DNA of 64,000 nt from Rhodovastum sp963709085 (lineage in GTDB: Bacteria > Pseudomonadota > Alphaproteobacteria > Acetobacterales > Acetobacteraceae), in contig CAVPVB010000014.1 in assembly GCA_963709085.1 (NCBI GenBank), forward strand, positions 95,174 through 159,173, written 5' to 3'. The notes beneath the pieces were generated by a model. The model saw nothing but the letters and a program-made list of their open reading frames with translations, did no database searches and was not told the origin of the DNA. The position numbers were made by a program, and so were the translations under genes. Below are positions 53,033-62,400 of this stretch, in pieces. Within the stretch, counting starts at the first letter, position 1. Every line of letters begins with the position of its first letter.

Positions 53033-56000
53033 GAGGTCATAGCGTGACCTGTTAGATAAACAACGCTAAGCTAGAACGGAACGCAAACGTTTCAGGCGGC
53101 GGGCCGAATCTGTATGAGGTTGAGGCGGCGGCGGCCAGATGCTGTGGCAGCGGCCTTGTCCCACAGGAAGTCGCCCGACAGGCTGATGTGCTCCCAGCTG
53201 ACAGGCGAGGTGTGGGCAAGCCACTCGGCCGGGATCACCTCCCCGGCGGCCTGGAGATGGGCGATGGCGTCGGCCAGGTAGGTCGAATTCCAGTGGACGA
53301 TGGCGGCGATGACGAGGTTCAGGCCGGAGGCGCGGAACTGCTGCGCCTCCGTGCTGCGCTCGGCGATCCGCCCCTGCTGGAATGTGCAGATGACCTGGGC
53401 CAGCGAATGCCGTTGCTCGCCCTTGTTCAGGCCGACATGGCAGTGGCGGCGCAGGTCGGGACTTTCGAGCCAGTCGAGCATGAACAGCGTCCGCTCGATG
53501 CGGCCGAGTTCCTGCAGCGCCAGGTCGAGTTTGTTCTGGCGGGGATAGGCCGCCAGTTTCTTCAACATGACGGACGGGGCGATGACGCCGGCCTGCAGCG
53601 ACGCCACCAGACGCATGACATCGTCCCAGTTCTCGCGGATGACATCGGTCTTGATCCGTCGGCCAAACAGTGGCTGCATCAGTTCGCCATAGGATGTCGG
53701 CGGCTCGATGCTGGCGAGTTTGCGGTCGGGAAAGTCGCGCAGCCGCGGGCAGAAGCGGAAGCCGAGCATCCGGCAAAGGATGAACACGTGATCCGATGCG
53801 CCGCCCGTATCGGTGTAGTGGGTGTCGATCTTCAGCCGCGTGCCGTGATGCATCAGGCCATCGAGCACGAACGGGGCTTCGTGGTCGGTCGCCGAGATCG
53901 CGCGGATGTTGTAGGGGCCGTGTTGATTGGAGATGTGGGTGTAGAAGCTCAGCCCGGGGGTAAGGCCGTGTCGGGCGTTCACCTGGCCGGCGGTGTCTCC
54001 GCGCTTGCCGGAGCGGAAGAACTGCCCGTCGGAGGACGAGGTGGAGCCGTCGCCCCAGATTGCCGCGATGGGCATGGCATGGTGCGCGTCGATGATCCTG
54101 GCGAGTGCCGCTTGGTAGGTCTCGGGACGGATATAGGCGCCGGCTGTCCAGATCAGCTCGTCGCGGGTCACGCCCTGGCTGGCGGCCGCCATGCGGGTCA
54201 GGCCGAGGTTGGTGGCGTCGGCCAGGATGGTGGCCAGCAGCGCATTCTCGTTGTCGCAGACTTCGCCGGTGCGCAGGTTGGTGAAGGCGGTGGCGAAGCC
54301 GGTCGCCCGGTTGGTTTCGTGCAGGATCTCGGTGATGCGGGCGCGCGGCAGCATCGCGTCGAGCTTCTTGCAGAACTCCAGCGCCAGCGCCGGGGTGTTC
54401 GCCGGCAACGCCGCGACATGCAGGCGCTCGTCCCGCAGTTCGACGCCGGCGAGTTTCCCTTGCAGCAGGCTGGTGGCGAAGCGCTTCAACCGCAGGTCCA
54501 GTTCCTGTCCACGGGCGGCGAGCCATTCATCGGCGGTCTTCGGCAGGTTCAGGCCGCTCGCGATCGCCGGAACGGCGGCGGCCGGCAGCAGGTAGCTGTC
54601 GAAGCGGCGATAGCCGGAGGAACGCTCGACCCAGACATCACCGGAGCGGAGCCTGTCGCGCAGGGTGGCGAGAACGGCGGTTTCGTAAAGCCGCCGATCT
54701 GGCTTGTCGTCCTGCAGGATCAGCTTTTTCCAGTCTTTGCGGAATGGCATCGGGAGATCCGTCGGCAGGTCGCGTTTGCCCGAACGATTGAGTTCCTGCA
54801 GCAGCTTGAGTGCTGTAAGGATTGGATCGTTGTCGCGGACCGCTTTGAAGTTCAGCGCCTCGATCAGGAGCGGGGCGAAGCGGCGCAGTGCCAGGTATCG
54901 CTCGGCGGCGCGCGCCAGCGGCTTCTCTTCGGCGAGTTCGGCCAGGGTCTCGATCGCGCGGCGGGCCTTGAGCAATTTCGACCAGCCGACTTCCTCGTCG
55001 ACGACCTCGAAGCCGTCGCGCTCGCTTTCCTGGGCGGTGCCGAGCGCTTCGATGGTTGCGCTGAACATCCGCATCAGGCGGCTGACATCCTGGCCGCTGG
55101 CAACGTAGCGCTTTTCCTGGGCGCGTTTGGCGCGTGCGAACAACCGGCCGGTCAGCTTGTCCGCTATGCCGAGTATGGTGTCGGTGAGGCGCGCCTCAAG
55201 GTCGAGGAGAAGTGCGACCTGCAGCGCCCGCCGCTGATGCACGACGTGATCCTTGAGCTGGCGCACTTCGGCGATCTCGGCTTCGCGGACAAGCTGCCTG
55301 AAACGGCCTTCGTGGATCCGTGCCGCCACTTCGGGTGCAAGACCGAACGCCCGCACGGCACGCAGTCTCTCGACCAGTTCCCCGATGTTGTCCGCCTTTG
55401 CCGAGGTGGGGAAGTTCTTCAGCCACGCCAGCCGCGACAGACCGGTCGACGAGTCCACGACAAGCAGCTTGTCGATCTCCGCCAGTTGTTCGGCGGAGAT
55501 GTCGGCGAGCAGGGTGTCCGCCACGCGCTTGCGGGCACGGGCGCGTCCGGCGATGGCACAGCGTTCGATCACCGCCGGCGCCGGAAGGATGATCTGGCCG
55601 GCATGCAAGGCGGCGATGACGCCGGCAACGATCGGCGCGCCGCGGTCGGTGCTCCAGGCGGATTGCGCCGCCGCCTCGATCATGACCGGCAGGTCGGCCC
55701 GGCCCGCCGGCCGCAGCCCGAGGGTGGCGGCCAGAAGGCGCGCGTGATCGGTCATCGTCTGCGGACGGCGCGCATACTCGGCGAACGCCGCCACCGGCAC
55801 CTCGAGGTGGGCCGCCAACCAGGCGACCAGGACATCGATCGGTTCGTCCACCTGGGCCAGGGCGCGTCCGGGATGACGCAGCAAGGCGAGTTGCACGGCA
55901 AAGCCGAGCTGGTTGGCGGCGCCACGGCGACTGGTAATCAGCTCATGGTCGGACCGAGTGAAGGTGTAATGACGCGCCATGATGTCCGGATCGGGCGGCA

Positions 56001-56496
56001 CGCCCAATAGAGTTTGGCGTTCCTCGTTGGTCAGTAGCTGTCGGCGTCCCACAACGGCTCTCCGGCGTTCCACAACCGTCCGACCTGATTGTGGACAGCG
56101 GCCAATCCTGCTGGCGTAACTTCCGCACAGCCGCAGGACAAGCTGGGGCATCGCACGGCTGGGCCTGTCCGAGGCCGCATGCGCTCAGAAAGTCATTATT
56201 TTCCAACCTATTGCGGCGCTTCCGGCGCTGGCCAACCGCCGCATCACACGCGATAACTCTGGGTTATCGCGCACTCGTGAGTTGTGCCGCAATTGGCCGC
56301 AACAGACTGATCCAACAGGGAGTTTCCTGTCTCCGGCCATTGCTGCCGCCTGTCATCGGGCAACCGTCGGCGGAGTGGGACATGCCGAACTGCCCATGAC
56401 GGCCCCCCTCAACATTGCCCCCGCAGGCTGTCGATTGGCCGTGCCTGTTTCGTTCTAGCTTAGCGTTGTTTATCTAACAGGTCACGCTATGACCTC
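53033..56496 (-). mobile_element. Tn3-family transposon 2, 46-bp inverted repeats
   Basis: Perfect inverted repeats of 46 bp at 53033-53078 and 56451-56496 (outer end GAGGTCATAGCGTGACCTGT). A direct repeat CAGCGT flanks them (53027-53032 and 56497-56502), 6 bp where 5 is usual. It carries a tnpA gene only, no resolvase that I can see, so cointegrates would need an outside resolvase or host recombination. 56053-56450 has no gene. Confidence 0.9.
53092..56052 (-). CDS. tnpA: Tn3-family transposase TnpA (second)
   Basis: About 986 residues from GTG 56052 (GRRQLLTNEERQTLLGVPPD), chosen for the GGAGAG upstream and for family length; an ATG at 56151 would add 33 unlikely residues. Catalytic region: GDGSTSSSDGQFFRSGKRGD, HYTDTGGASDHVFILCRMLG, NLVIAAIVHWNSTYLADAIA. 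Only distantly like the TnpA at 45109-48078. Intact. Confidence 0.93.
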   Translation of the reverse strand: MGRRQLLTNEERQTLLGVPPDPDIMARHYTFTRSDHELITSRRGAANQLGFAVQLALLRHPGRALAQVDEPIDVLVAWLAAHLEVPVAAFAEYARRPQTMTDHARLLAATLGLRPAGRADLPVMIEAAAQSAWSTDRGAPIVAGVIAALHAGQIILPAPAVIERCAIAGRARARKRVADTLLADISAEQLAEIDKLLVVDSSTGLSRLAWLKNFPTSAKADNIGELVERLRAVRAFGLAPEVAARIHEGRFRQLVREAEIAEVRQLKDHVVHQRRALQVALLLDLEARLTDTILGIADKLTGRLFARAKRAQEKRYVASGQDVSRLMRMFSATIEALGTAQESERDGFEVVDEEVGWSKLLKARRAIETLAELAEEKPLARAAERYLALRRFAPLLIEALNFKAVRDNDPILTALKLLQELNRSGKRDLPTDLPMPFRKDWKKLILQDDKPDRRLYETAVLATLRDRLRSGDVWVERSSGYRRFDSYLLPAAAVPAIASGLNLPKTADEWLAARGQELDLRLKRFATSLLQGKLAGVELRDERLHVAALPANTPALALEFCKKLDAMLPRARITEILHETNRATGFATAFTNLRTGEVCDNENALLATILADATNLGLTRMAAASQGVTRDELIWTAGAYIRPETYQAALARIIDAHHAMPIAAIWGDGSTSSSDGQFFRSGKRGDTAGQVNARHGLTPGLSFYTHISNQHGPYNIRAISATDHEAPFVLDGLMHHGTRLKIDTHYTDTGGASDHVFILCRMLGFRFCPRLRDFPDRKLASIEPPTSYGELMQPLFGRRIKTDVIRENWDDVMRLVASLQAGVIAPSVMLKKLAAYPRQNKLDLALQELGRIERTLFMLDWLESPDLRRHCHVGLNKGEQRHSLAQVICTFQQGRIAERSTEAQQFRASGLNLVIAAIVHWNSTYLADAIAHLQAAGEVIPAEWLAHTSPVSWEHISLSGDFLWDKAAATASGRRRLNLIQIRPAA

Positions 56497-56573
56497 CAGC
56501 GTCCGCCGGCGCGGGGATCTCACCGCACGCATTTCCGCCGCCAGATCCTTCAAGCTTTGCACCTTCATCGCGT
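56497..56573 (-). pseudogene. 5' part of the small antitoxin-like gene split by transposon 2
   Basis: Begins MKVQSLKDLAAEMRAV, as does the intact gene at 63204-63392 (MKVQSLKDLAVEMRAVARGE), then loses frame through a small deletion before reaching the transposon end. It lies just upstream of, and divergent in fate from, the abiEii gene. Confidence 0.6.
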
Positions 56574-56578
56574 CCCCC

Positions 56579-57511
56579 TCATGGCGAAACCTTTGTCGAG
56601 ATCAAGGCCACAAGCTCCCCGACGGCGGACAGCGCTTCACTGAAGCCGATTTGCTCATCCGGGGCGGCATAGGACACCTGCCGCACGAAATCCCGATACT
56701 CATCCGCCCACAGCCGATCCGTGGCCAGCCGTTCGAGCATGCTGGCAAGCAGCGCCGCACGGTTGAAGCCGGCGGTTGCCTCCCCTCCCCGGCCCGTGTC
56801 CTGTTCGGCCGCCAGGTGCACCAGCCGCGTGAACGCGTCGGATGCGGCGACGCGGGCCTTGAGCGCGGCGAGGTCGTGGATGTGCCGGACAATCGTCGGA
56901 TCGTCGTCCGCGCTGTCCCGCCGCCGGGACTGCACCCGCCAGGCGAGCGCGCTCAGCTTGTCGGCGGCGGTCTCGACGGGATCGACGCAGAGGAAAGATG
57001 CCACCTCGGGCGGGCGGCCTTGTGCCAGGCTAATCAACGAGGTAACCGGTCGCGCCACCGAGGGCAAGGCCGACCCCTCCAACAGCATCTCGACGCGGAT
57101 GTGCGGTCGCAGCCCTGGCCCGGCCGCGAACAGGCCAGGGTAAAGCAATTCAGCGGAGAAGAAGCGGTTTTCGTCGCGCTTCGCGGGCGTGCCGGCGAGG
57201 GTGAAGCCGGCGGCGTTCAGGGCGGCGAGGACGTGCTCGCGATAGGCGCTGCGCTCCTTCTTGGCCTGGTTCCGGCTCCTGGCTGGTGGCATTGCCACCT
57301 TGAAGTCGATGTCCTCGGAGAAACGCTTGATAAGGCCCCATGCCTTGGACAGCGAGGTGCCGCCGCCGAACGCCGGCTGCGCTCCACCATGGTCGAGATT
57401 GGCGAGGACGCTGAGCGCGCGCGTGACCTGCCAATCCTTCTCAACCAGTCCCGGATCGGAACGGAGACGGCTGGCAACATCTTCAACGAGGCGTTTGTCC
57501 AGCACGTTCAT
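56579..57511 (-). CDS. abiEii: AbiEii-type nucleotidyltransferase toxin
   Basis: A 310-residue protein: LVEKDWQVTRALSVLAN, then FGGGTSLSKAWGLIKRFSED with IDF, the GGxS...DxD nucleotidyltransferase core of AbiEii/DUF1814. Also AADKLSALAWR later. It is the toxin of type IV TA/abortive infection system AbiE, thought to transfer nucleotides to RNA. It overlaps the antitoxin gene by 29 nt. Intact. Confidence 0.9.
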   Translation of the reverse strand: MNVLDKRLVEDVASRLRSDPGLVEKDWQVTRALSVLANLDHGGAQPAFGGGTSLSKAWGLIKRFSEDIDFKVAMPPARSRNQAKKERSAYREHVLAALNAAGFTLAGTPAKRDENRFFSAELLYPGLFAAGPGLRPHIRVEMLLEGSALPSVARPVTSLISLAQGRPPEVASFLCVDPVETAADKLSALAWRVQSRRRDSADDDPTIVRHIHDLAALKARVAASDAFTRLVHLAAEQDTGRGGEATAGFNRAALLASMLERLATDRLWADEYRDFVRQVSYAAPDEQIGFSEALSAVGELVALISTKVSP

Positions 57512-57920
57512 AACTCAGGGGATAGCCGTTGTAGCTGATCTTGCGGCGGATCCTTCCGCGGACGCCGATCACACGACCCGTCGGCACCTGAGTTGTTTTT
57601 CCTGCATTGTAAGCCTGTTCGAGTTTCGTCGGCGCGGTCTCGATGCCGAGCCGCCCGAGGATTTCGGTCGCGAGTTCGCGCAAGCCCTTGGTCGGGGTCG
57701 GCGTCCCGTCCAGCACAGAGAGCCGGGCTCGGGTGTAGAGGCCATAGCCGGCCTTCATCAGCTGCCCCTTGCGCACGAGCTTGCGCAGCGCCCGGCCCAC
57801 CTGATCGTAGTCGCCAAGGTCACGGAAGTCCTCGCGCAGGAAAACATCGCCACGCTTGCGCGCGATGCGCTTTTCCAGGCGCGCTTCCAGGCTTTCCGGT
57901 TTGGGCACGGCGTTTATCAT
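57483..57920 (-). CDS. abiEi: AbiEi-type antitoxin (DUF6088-like)
   Basis: 145 residues from ATG 57920 (MINAVPKPESLEARLEKRIA). An N-terminal winged helix (DVFLREDFRDLGDYDQVGRA) is followed by the DUF6088-like body (GYGLYTRARLS, TRVIGVRG-like region). It represses its operon and antagonises AbiEii. A promoter TTGAAA, 17-bp spacer, TATGTT lies on the minus strand, its -10 box 6 nt before this ATG, hence the choice over ATG 57938. Confidence 0.8.
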   Translation of the reverse strand: MINAVPKPESLEARLEKRIARKRGDVFLREDFRDLGDYDQVGRALRKLVRKGQLMKAGYGLYTRARLSVLDGTPTPTKGLRELATEILGRLGIETAPTKLEQAYNAGKTTQVPTGRVIGVRGRIRRKISYNGYPLSYERAGQTPR

Positions 57921-58156
57921 CCTGCCAACATACGACACCTGTATGGAAGTTTCAATAAAAAAATCAATGCACTATCAGTCTCCATTTATGACCGGCGGCT
58001 GGCTTCGGCCCCGGTTGGGGTCATTGCGCTCAATCCCGCCAGCAAAATTCCGGAATTCAAGAATTCCAGAAAGGAGCGGGTTGCTGCCGCTCTGCCCTGC
58101 TGGTTTGGAATTGCTCCGAGGCGGCGGCGCGGTCGGCGAGCTGCCCATAAAACCTC

Positions 58157-58186
58157 TGTCCGAAATATGTATACAAATTTCAGACA
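58157..58186. repeat. 30-bp near-palindrome resembling a resolvase crossover site
   Basis: Half-sites TGTCCGAAATATGTATA and, inverted, TGTCTGAAATTTGTATA meet at a central TATA; 26 of 30 positions are symmetric. TGTC-nGAAAT arms recall the subsite I of Tn3-type res sites. It lies in a gene-free stretch (57939-58504) and no resolvase is adjacent. Confidence 0.45.
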
Positions 58187-58411
58187 AGTGCCAGCCGAGC
58201 TCGAATTTTTGCCGATGCCTTGAGGCGCAGAACAACTTGATTCACAAGGGAGAAATCACGTTTCGAGGTGTCGTCTTGCCGATCTTGGTGCCGATGTGCC
58301 TCGGCGGGTCAGATCATTGATTCATCAATGAACTTTACCAGGGTTGGGGGCACCTCTGCCGATCTTCGGTAAGGAGATGTCCCTTGGCCATCATCTTGGT
58401 TCAAATATCCC

Positions 58412-58462
58412 CCCCGGCTTTCGCCGGGGCAGGCTCAGAGCGCGAGAGGCAGAGCCTCTCGC
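58412..58462. terminator. Two hairpins downstream of mucR
   Basis: CCCCGGC (58412-58418) pairs with GCCGGGG (58423-58429); GCGAGAGGC (58442-58450) pairs with GCCTCTCGC (58454-58462), with CCCTTTCTTT after it on the plus strand. They lie just past the mucR stop and may end its transcript, though no T run follows on the minus strand. Confidence 0.4.
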
Positions 58463-58504
58463 CCTTTCTTTCCGGTTTCCGCTCCAGGGGCAGACCTTCA
58501 CCAC

Positions 58505-58981
58505 TTACGCGGCGGCGGATTTGCGCTGGCGACCAGCCTTTCGGGGCACCGGGATAGGGGCCGCAGCGGCGGGTTGCGGCCTGCGACCGAGGCCGATCGT
58601 CTTGGCCAGCGTCGAGCGCTTCTCGGCGTAGCTCGGCGCCACCATCGGGTAGTCGTGGGGCAGGCCCCACTTCTCGCGGTACTGCGCGGGCGTCAGGCTG
58701 TAGCTGGTCTGCAGATGACGCTTGAGCATCTTCAGCTTCTTCCCGTCCTCCAAACAGATTATGTAGTCGGGGAACACCGATTTCTTCGGCGGGACGGCCG
58801 GCTGTTGCTTTTCCGCTGCGGCCTCGGCCGGCGGCTTCTGTGTGCCGGTGAGCGTCGCATGAACGCGGCGTATCAGCTCCGGCAGCGCGTCCGGTGCGAC
58901 CTGGTTGTGCCCCACATGCGCGGCCACGATCTGAGCCGTCAGCTCAAGCAAGTGACTCGGTTCGGCGCTCGTCTCGCTCAT
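58505..58981 (-). CDS. mucR: MucR/Ros-family transcriptional regulator
   Basis: 158 residues. The core DYIICLEDGKKLKMLKRHLQ, then YSLTPAQYREKWGLPHDYPM and VAPSYAEKRSTLAK is the Ros/MucR zinc-finger domain. Here, as in many MucR proteins, only one of the two cysteines is kept. Such H-NS-like proteins silence AT-rich and horizontally acquired DNA in alphaproteobacteria. AAGGACGACA precedes the ATG. A basic alanine/proline tail ends it. A plasmid- or island-borne copy could silence the cargo around it (inference). Confidence 0.88.
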   Translation of the reverse strand: MSETSAEPSHLLELTAQIVAAHVGHNQVAPDALPELIRRVHATLTGTQKPPAEAAAEKQQPAVPPKKSVFPDYIICLEDGKKLKMLKRHLQTSYSLTPAQYREKWGLPHDYPMVAPSYAEKRSTLAKTIGLGRRPQPAAAAPIPVPRKAGRQRKSAAA

Positions 58982-59077
58982 TGTCGTCCTTTCGTGGGCG
59001 TTGCTTGGGCCGCTCTCGTCAACGGCGCCAGGCGATCAAGACATGCATAGTAGACAACGCCGCTGGAGTCTGACCAG

Positions 59078-59212
59078 ATGGAGAACGATGATTTCCGGGA
59101 TTTCCCCGCTTTTCATCCTGTGGAATATACTGGTATTCGTGTCTTTCCGGTAGACGGTGTTGGCAGTGGTGTGTTGAAGACGGGCGAAGATATTTCTATA
59201 AGTACAAAATGA
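59078..59212 (+). CDS. Small ORF (44 aa) of a two-gene unit
   Basis: MENDDFRDFPAFHPVEYTGI, then VFPVDGVGSGVLKTGED. It overlaps the next ORF (ATGA). Not recognised. It lies 97 bp upstream of nothing else on the plus strand and reads away from mucR. Confidence 0.3.
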   Translation: MENDDFRDFPAFHPVEYTGIRVFPVDGVGSGVLKTGEDISISTK

Positions 59213-59490
59213 CGGCTCCCAGGAAACATCTTTGGCTGAACGGCGAGAAGGCCGGACGAAAGGTATTTTTTGTCGATGTCTACTATGACTTCGACTGCCT
59301 GAGCGCAGGCACAACATCACTTGTCGTCGCGTCGCGCTTCCAGGCCAAGAAGATCATTTGCTATGTCCGTTCTCGGTGCCTTGAATTTTATGGCTCCCGC
59401 GTCTCGGCCGCGTACCAGCGCGACCTCTGGCTCACCGACTGGAAGGTCGAGCGCTGGAATCCCCGGCGGGCCTTGCAGCCTCGCGATTAG
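59209..59490 (+). CDS. Hypothetical protein (93 aa)
   Basis: TAPRKHLWLNGEKAGRKVFF, VDVYYDFDCLSAGTTSLVVA, CLEFYGSRVSAAYQRDLWLT: mixed strand/helix. Coupled to the preceding ORF by ATGA. Sequence after the stop is open in another frame up to the IS at 59561, so the gene may be the truncated form of a longer one. Function unknown. Confidence 0.4.
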   Translation: MTAPRKHLWLNGEKAGRKVFFVDVYYDFDCLSAGTTSLVVASRFQAKKIICYVRSRCLEFYGSRVSAAYQRDLWLTDWKVERWNPRRALQPRD

Positions 59491-60474
59491 TTCGCCCGTC
59501 GCGATCAGCAGAATTCCGACGATGTCTTCCGACCGCTTCTTGAGAAAAGCAGCCTAAAACCCTTACCTTTACCCACATTCCCCTTGCATGCGTAAATCGC
59601 ACAAATCCTGAGCAATACAGGGTGAGTGGGGGGTGGTGATGTTGAACCCATGGGAATGGGCCAAGGCGCAGTTTGGTCGGGTGAAGCTGGGTGACTCCAG
59701 GAGGACTGAGCGGGCCGTGAAGGTGGCTGCGGCGATGGCGGAGCGCGGCTGCGGGAATGTCCCCTTGCAGGCGAAGACGTTTGGGGAGGCGAAGGCGGCG
59801 TATCGGTTGTTCGACGCGGAGGAGGTGACGCACGCGGTGATCACGCAGCAGCATCGCGACCAAGTGATCGCGCTCGCCTGTGCGGCGGATGAACCGGTTT
59901 TGGCCATTCACGATGACATGCTGGTGGACTTGTCGCACCGGCACAGCCTGACCGGGTTGGGTCCGATCGGCAACGGCCACGGCCGGGGGTTCATGGCCCA
60001 CTCGTGCCTGATGGTGCGATCCACCGGCGAGATACTTGGCCTGGCGCATCAGATGGTCTGGGCCCGCAAGGAGAGGGTGCGGAAGAAGCGGCGCCTGCTC
60101 AAGGCGTTGAAGAAGCGTCGTCTGGCCACGGCGCGATCGAAGCAACGCCAGCCCCGGCCGAAGCCGCCGCGGGGGCGGACCGAAGCGGCAGTGTGGGAAG
60201 AGACCATAGCGGCAATCGGTCGGTGCCCGCAGGGCAAGCGGTGGATCAGCATCGGCGACCGCGGCGCCGATGTGTTCACGCATTTCGAGAAGTGCCTGCA
60301 GCTGAACTGGCAGTGCCTCGTGCGCCTGGCGCATGACCGCGTCCTGCTAGATGGCGGGCGCCTGCTGGGCAAGGCGCGCGCGCTCGCCCCCATGGCGCGG
60401 CGCCTGACCGAGATCAAGGGGAGGCGCGTCTTGCTGAACGTCTCCTGGTTCGATGCTCAGGTGATGCGGCCGCG

Positions 60475-61838
60475 CTCATGGCTCCCCTCATTTTCAAATC
60501 GCACCGAACATCTCGACGAAGACTGGCTGGGCGTTCAGCAACTCGGCGAACTTTTCGACCAGCGGCAGCAGCCGGTGTTCCGGCATGGTTGGGATGAGTT
60601 GGAAGAGCATGATTCCCTGGCGCAGCAGCGAGTGGGTGCGCCGCTTGGTGGTGTTGGACTTGAGCAGCCGGTCGAAGCCGAGCGCTTCCCCGGCGGCGCC
60701 AAGCAGGGTCAGCAAGGCGACTGCAAAGGCATTGATCAGCCACAGCCGGTCGCGGCGATCGGGGGTGCTGACGTGGACCTCGCTCATGCCCATACCGAAA
60801 CGGATGTCCTTGCTATCACGGAACTGGCATTCGATGCCCCAGCGCTTCGCGTAGAGGTTGATCAGCTCCACGTGCCGGCTTGTCGATGGCGGGGGTGACC
60901 AGGCACCAGGGCTCTTTCATGCCTTTGGCCTGCACGCACACGACGGTACCGACCGGATAGGTGAGGCCGGTGACGGTGGCGCCATGCAGCACGCGGGCCC
61001 GCCCGCCCGGACCGACCCAGTCGCCCGCCTTGCGGCGCTCGCCATTGGCGGCGGTCACCATAATGTTGGCGCGCATGCGGATGACGAAGTCGAACTTCAG
61101 CTCCTCGCGCAGCACACGATAGAGCTTGTGATCACAGAAGCCGCGATCGGCGACGAGGGTGACCTCGGTCCCGTTTGGCAGCGCCGCGGCGAAGCGCACG
61201 AGTACCTGATATTCGTAGTAGTTGCGCCGCCCCTTCAGCGTGTTCGCCGCGACGGTCAGCCAGTACAGCGGCGTCGCCCGCCCGTGACGGGTGAGCAGAG
61301 ACAGCATGAGCGTGGTCTGGCCGTCGGCGTCGAAGTCGGTCCAGTCCAGGGCAACGGCGATCTTCGCCCGCTGGCCGACGATGAAGGGTACCCAATGGCC
61401 CAGCAGGGCATCGACATCGATGCCCTCGTTGGCCAGCATGCGGTCGACCTGCTTGACCGCGTGTTTGGTGGTCAGCCCACGCGCCAGCGCCAGGCCCTGT
61501 CCGATCAGCGCGACCGCCATCGAGGCGGAGTGGATCGCCCCCAGCGTGGCGCCGGCCAGCGAGAGAATGCGCTTGGCATGCAGGCAGTCGCCGAACAGGG
61601 TCTTCAGGTAGCGCTGGACGCCTTCGAACGAGATCTGCTTGCTGGCTGACAAGGCACGGCCCTCTGCTTCGGATGATGAGGGCTCGAATCGTACTTTCTC
61701 GACCTTGGCAACAGGGATTCAGGGTGGGCAATATTTGAACGCCAAGCCGCCGACCACGATTCTTTTCGTAAACCTGCCGCGTCTTACCCAATTCTTTTCT
61801 TTATTACGTTCCGTAGTCCAAATGAGGGGAACCCTGAG
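60475..61838 (-). mobile_element. Inner IS (IS4-superfamily), 1364 bp, 9-bp target duplication
   Basis: Terminal repeats CTCATGGCTCCCCTCATTT and, inverted, CTCAGGGTTCCCCTCATTT (17 of 19). Direct repeat GCGGCCGCG at 60466-60474 and 61839-61847. It carries one transposase gene on the minus strand. Confidence 0.9.
60494..61652 (-). pseudogene. IS4-superfamily transposase, frameshifted near 60870
   Basis: First frame from 61652: QISFEGVQRYLKTLFGDCLH, AVALDWTDFDADGQTTLML (first Asp), VTLVADRGFCDHKLY (second Asp). The second frame resumes as INLYAKRWGIECQFRDSKD, which holds the Glu region of the DDE site, and runs to 60494. The two frames overlap around 60816-60871; one base change would join them. 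Either a genuine frameshift or a sequencing error. Confidence 0.8.
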
Positions 61839-62400
61839 GCGGCCGCGGTGCTGCAGTAGTGGCCATAGCCAGGCGATCGGCTGCTCCGTTGTGCGGGTCT
61901 GGAACGACGCCGAGCGGATGGAGTGGGTTCTGCTGTCGACACTGCCGGTGACGACGGCGGAGGCGGCGTTCGAGAAGGTTGACTGGTATAAACTCCGTTG
62001 GCTGATCGAGGAATTTCATAAAGGATTGAAAACAGGCTGTGTGATCGAGCGGCCGCAACTACGCACCGCTGAGCGGTTCCTGCCGCTGTTCGCCATCGCG
62101 TCTGTCGTTGCGGTGCGTTTGCTACAGAGCCGCGCCGATGTGCGGGCCTGTCCCGACGGCCCGGTCGCCGCAGATGAGCAGACGATCGAGATTCTGGCAT
62201 TGGCGCTCAACCGTTCCCCCGACGCGGTGCTGACCAACCGCGATTTCGCTCACGGTGTCGCGACGTTTGGCGGCTTCCTTGATCGCAAGGGCGATGGTGA
62301 ACCGGGCTGGCAGACCCTCTCGCGCGGCTTGCAGGTCTTCAGCTTCATCCTCTTCGGGTTCAATATCGCGCTGAATTTAGGATGTGGGTAAAGGTAAGGC

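Larger units (their letters stand above)
59639..62391 (+). pseudogene. IS4-family (Tn5-like) transposase, split by the inner IS
   Basis: N-terminal part 59639-60474: NPWEWAKAQFGRVKLGDSRR, LAIHDDMLVDLSHRHSLTGL (first Asp), SIGDRGADVFTHFEKCL (second Asp). C-terminal part 61848-62391: WYKLRWLIEEFHKGLKTGC with the catalytic Glu, as in Tn5-type enzymes. The frame is continuous across the junction once the inner IS and one target repeat are removed. Inactive now. Confidence 0.9.
59561..62399 (+). mobile_element. IS4/Tn5-like insertion sequence interrupted by another IS
   Basis: Ends CCTTACCTTTACCCACAT (59561) and its complement at 62382-62399; direct repeats CCTAAAAC at 59553-59560 and 62400-62407 (8 bp, or 9 if an ambiguous end base counts). 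Removing the inner IS (60475-61838) gives about 1475 bp. The insertion lies at the stop codon of the GNAT gene and leaves that gene complete. Confidence 0.88.

Noticed and set aside
53188..56010. 940-codon open frame opposite the second tnpA
   Set aside because: Antisense shadow caused by codon bias of tnpA; composition (Gly/Arg/Gln-rich, no folds) is not protein-like.
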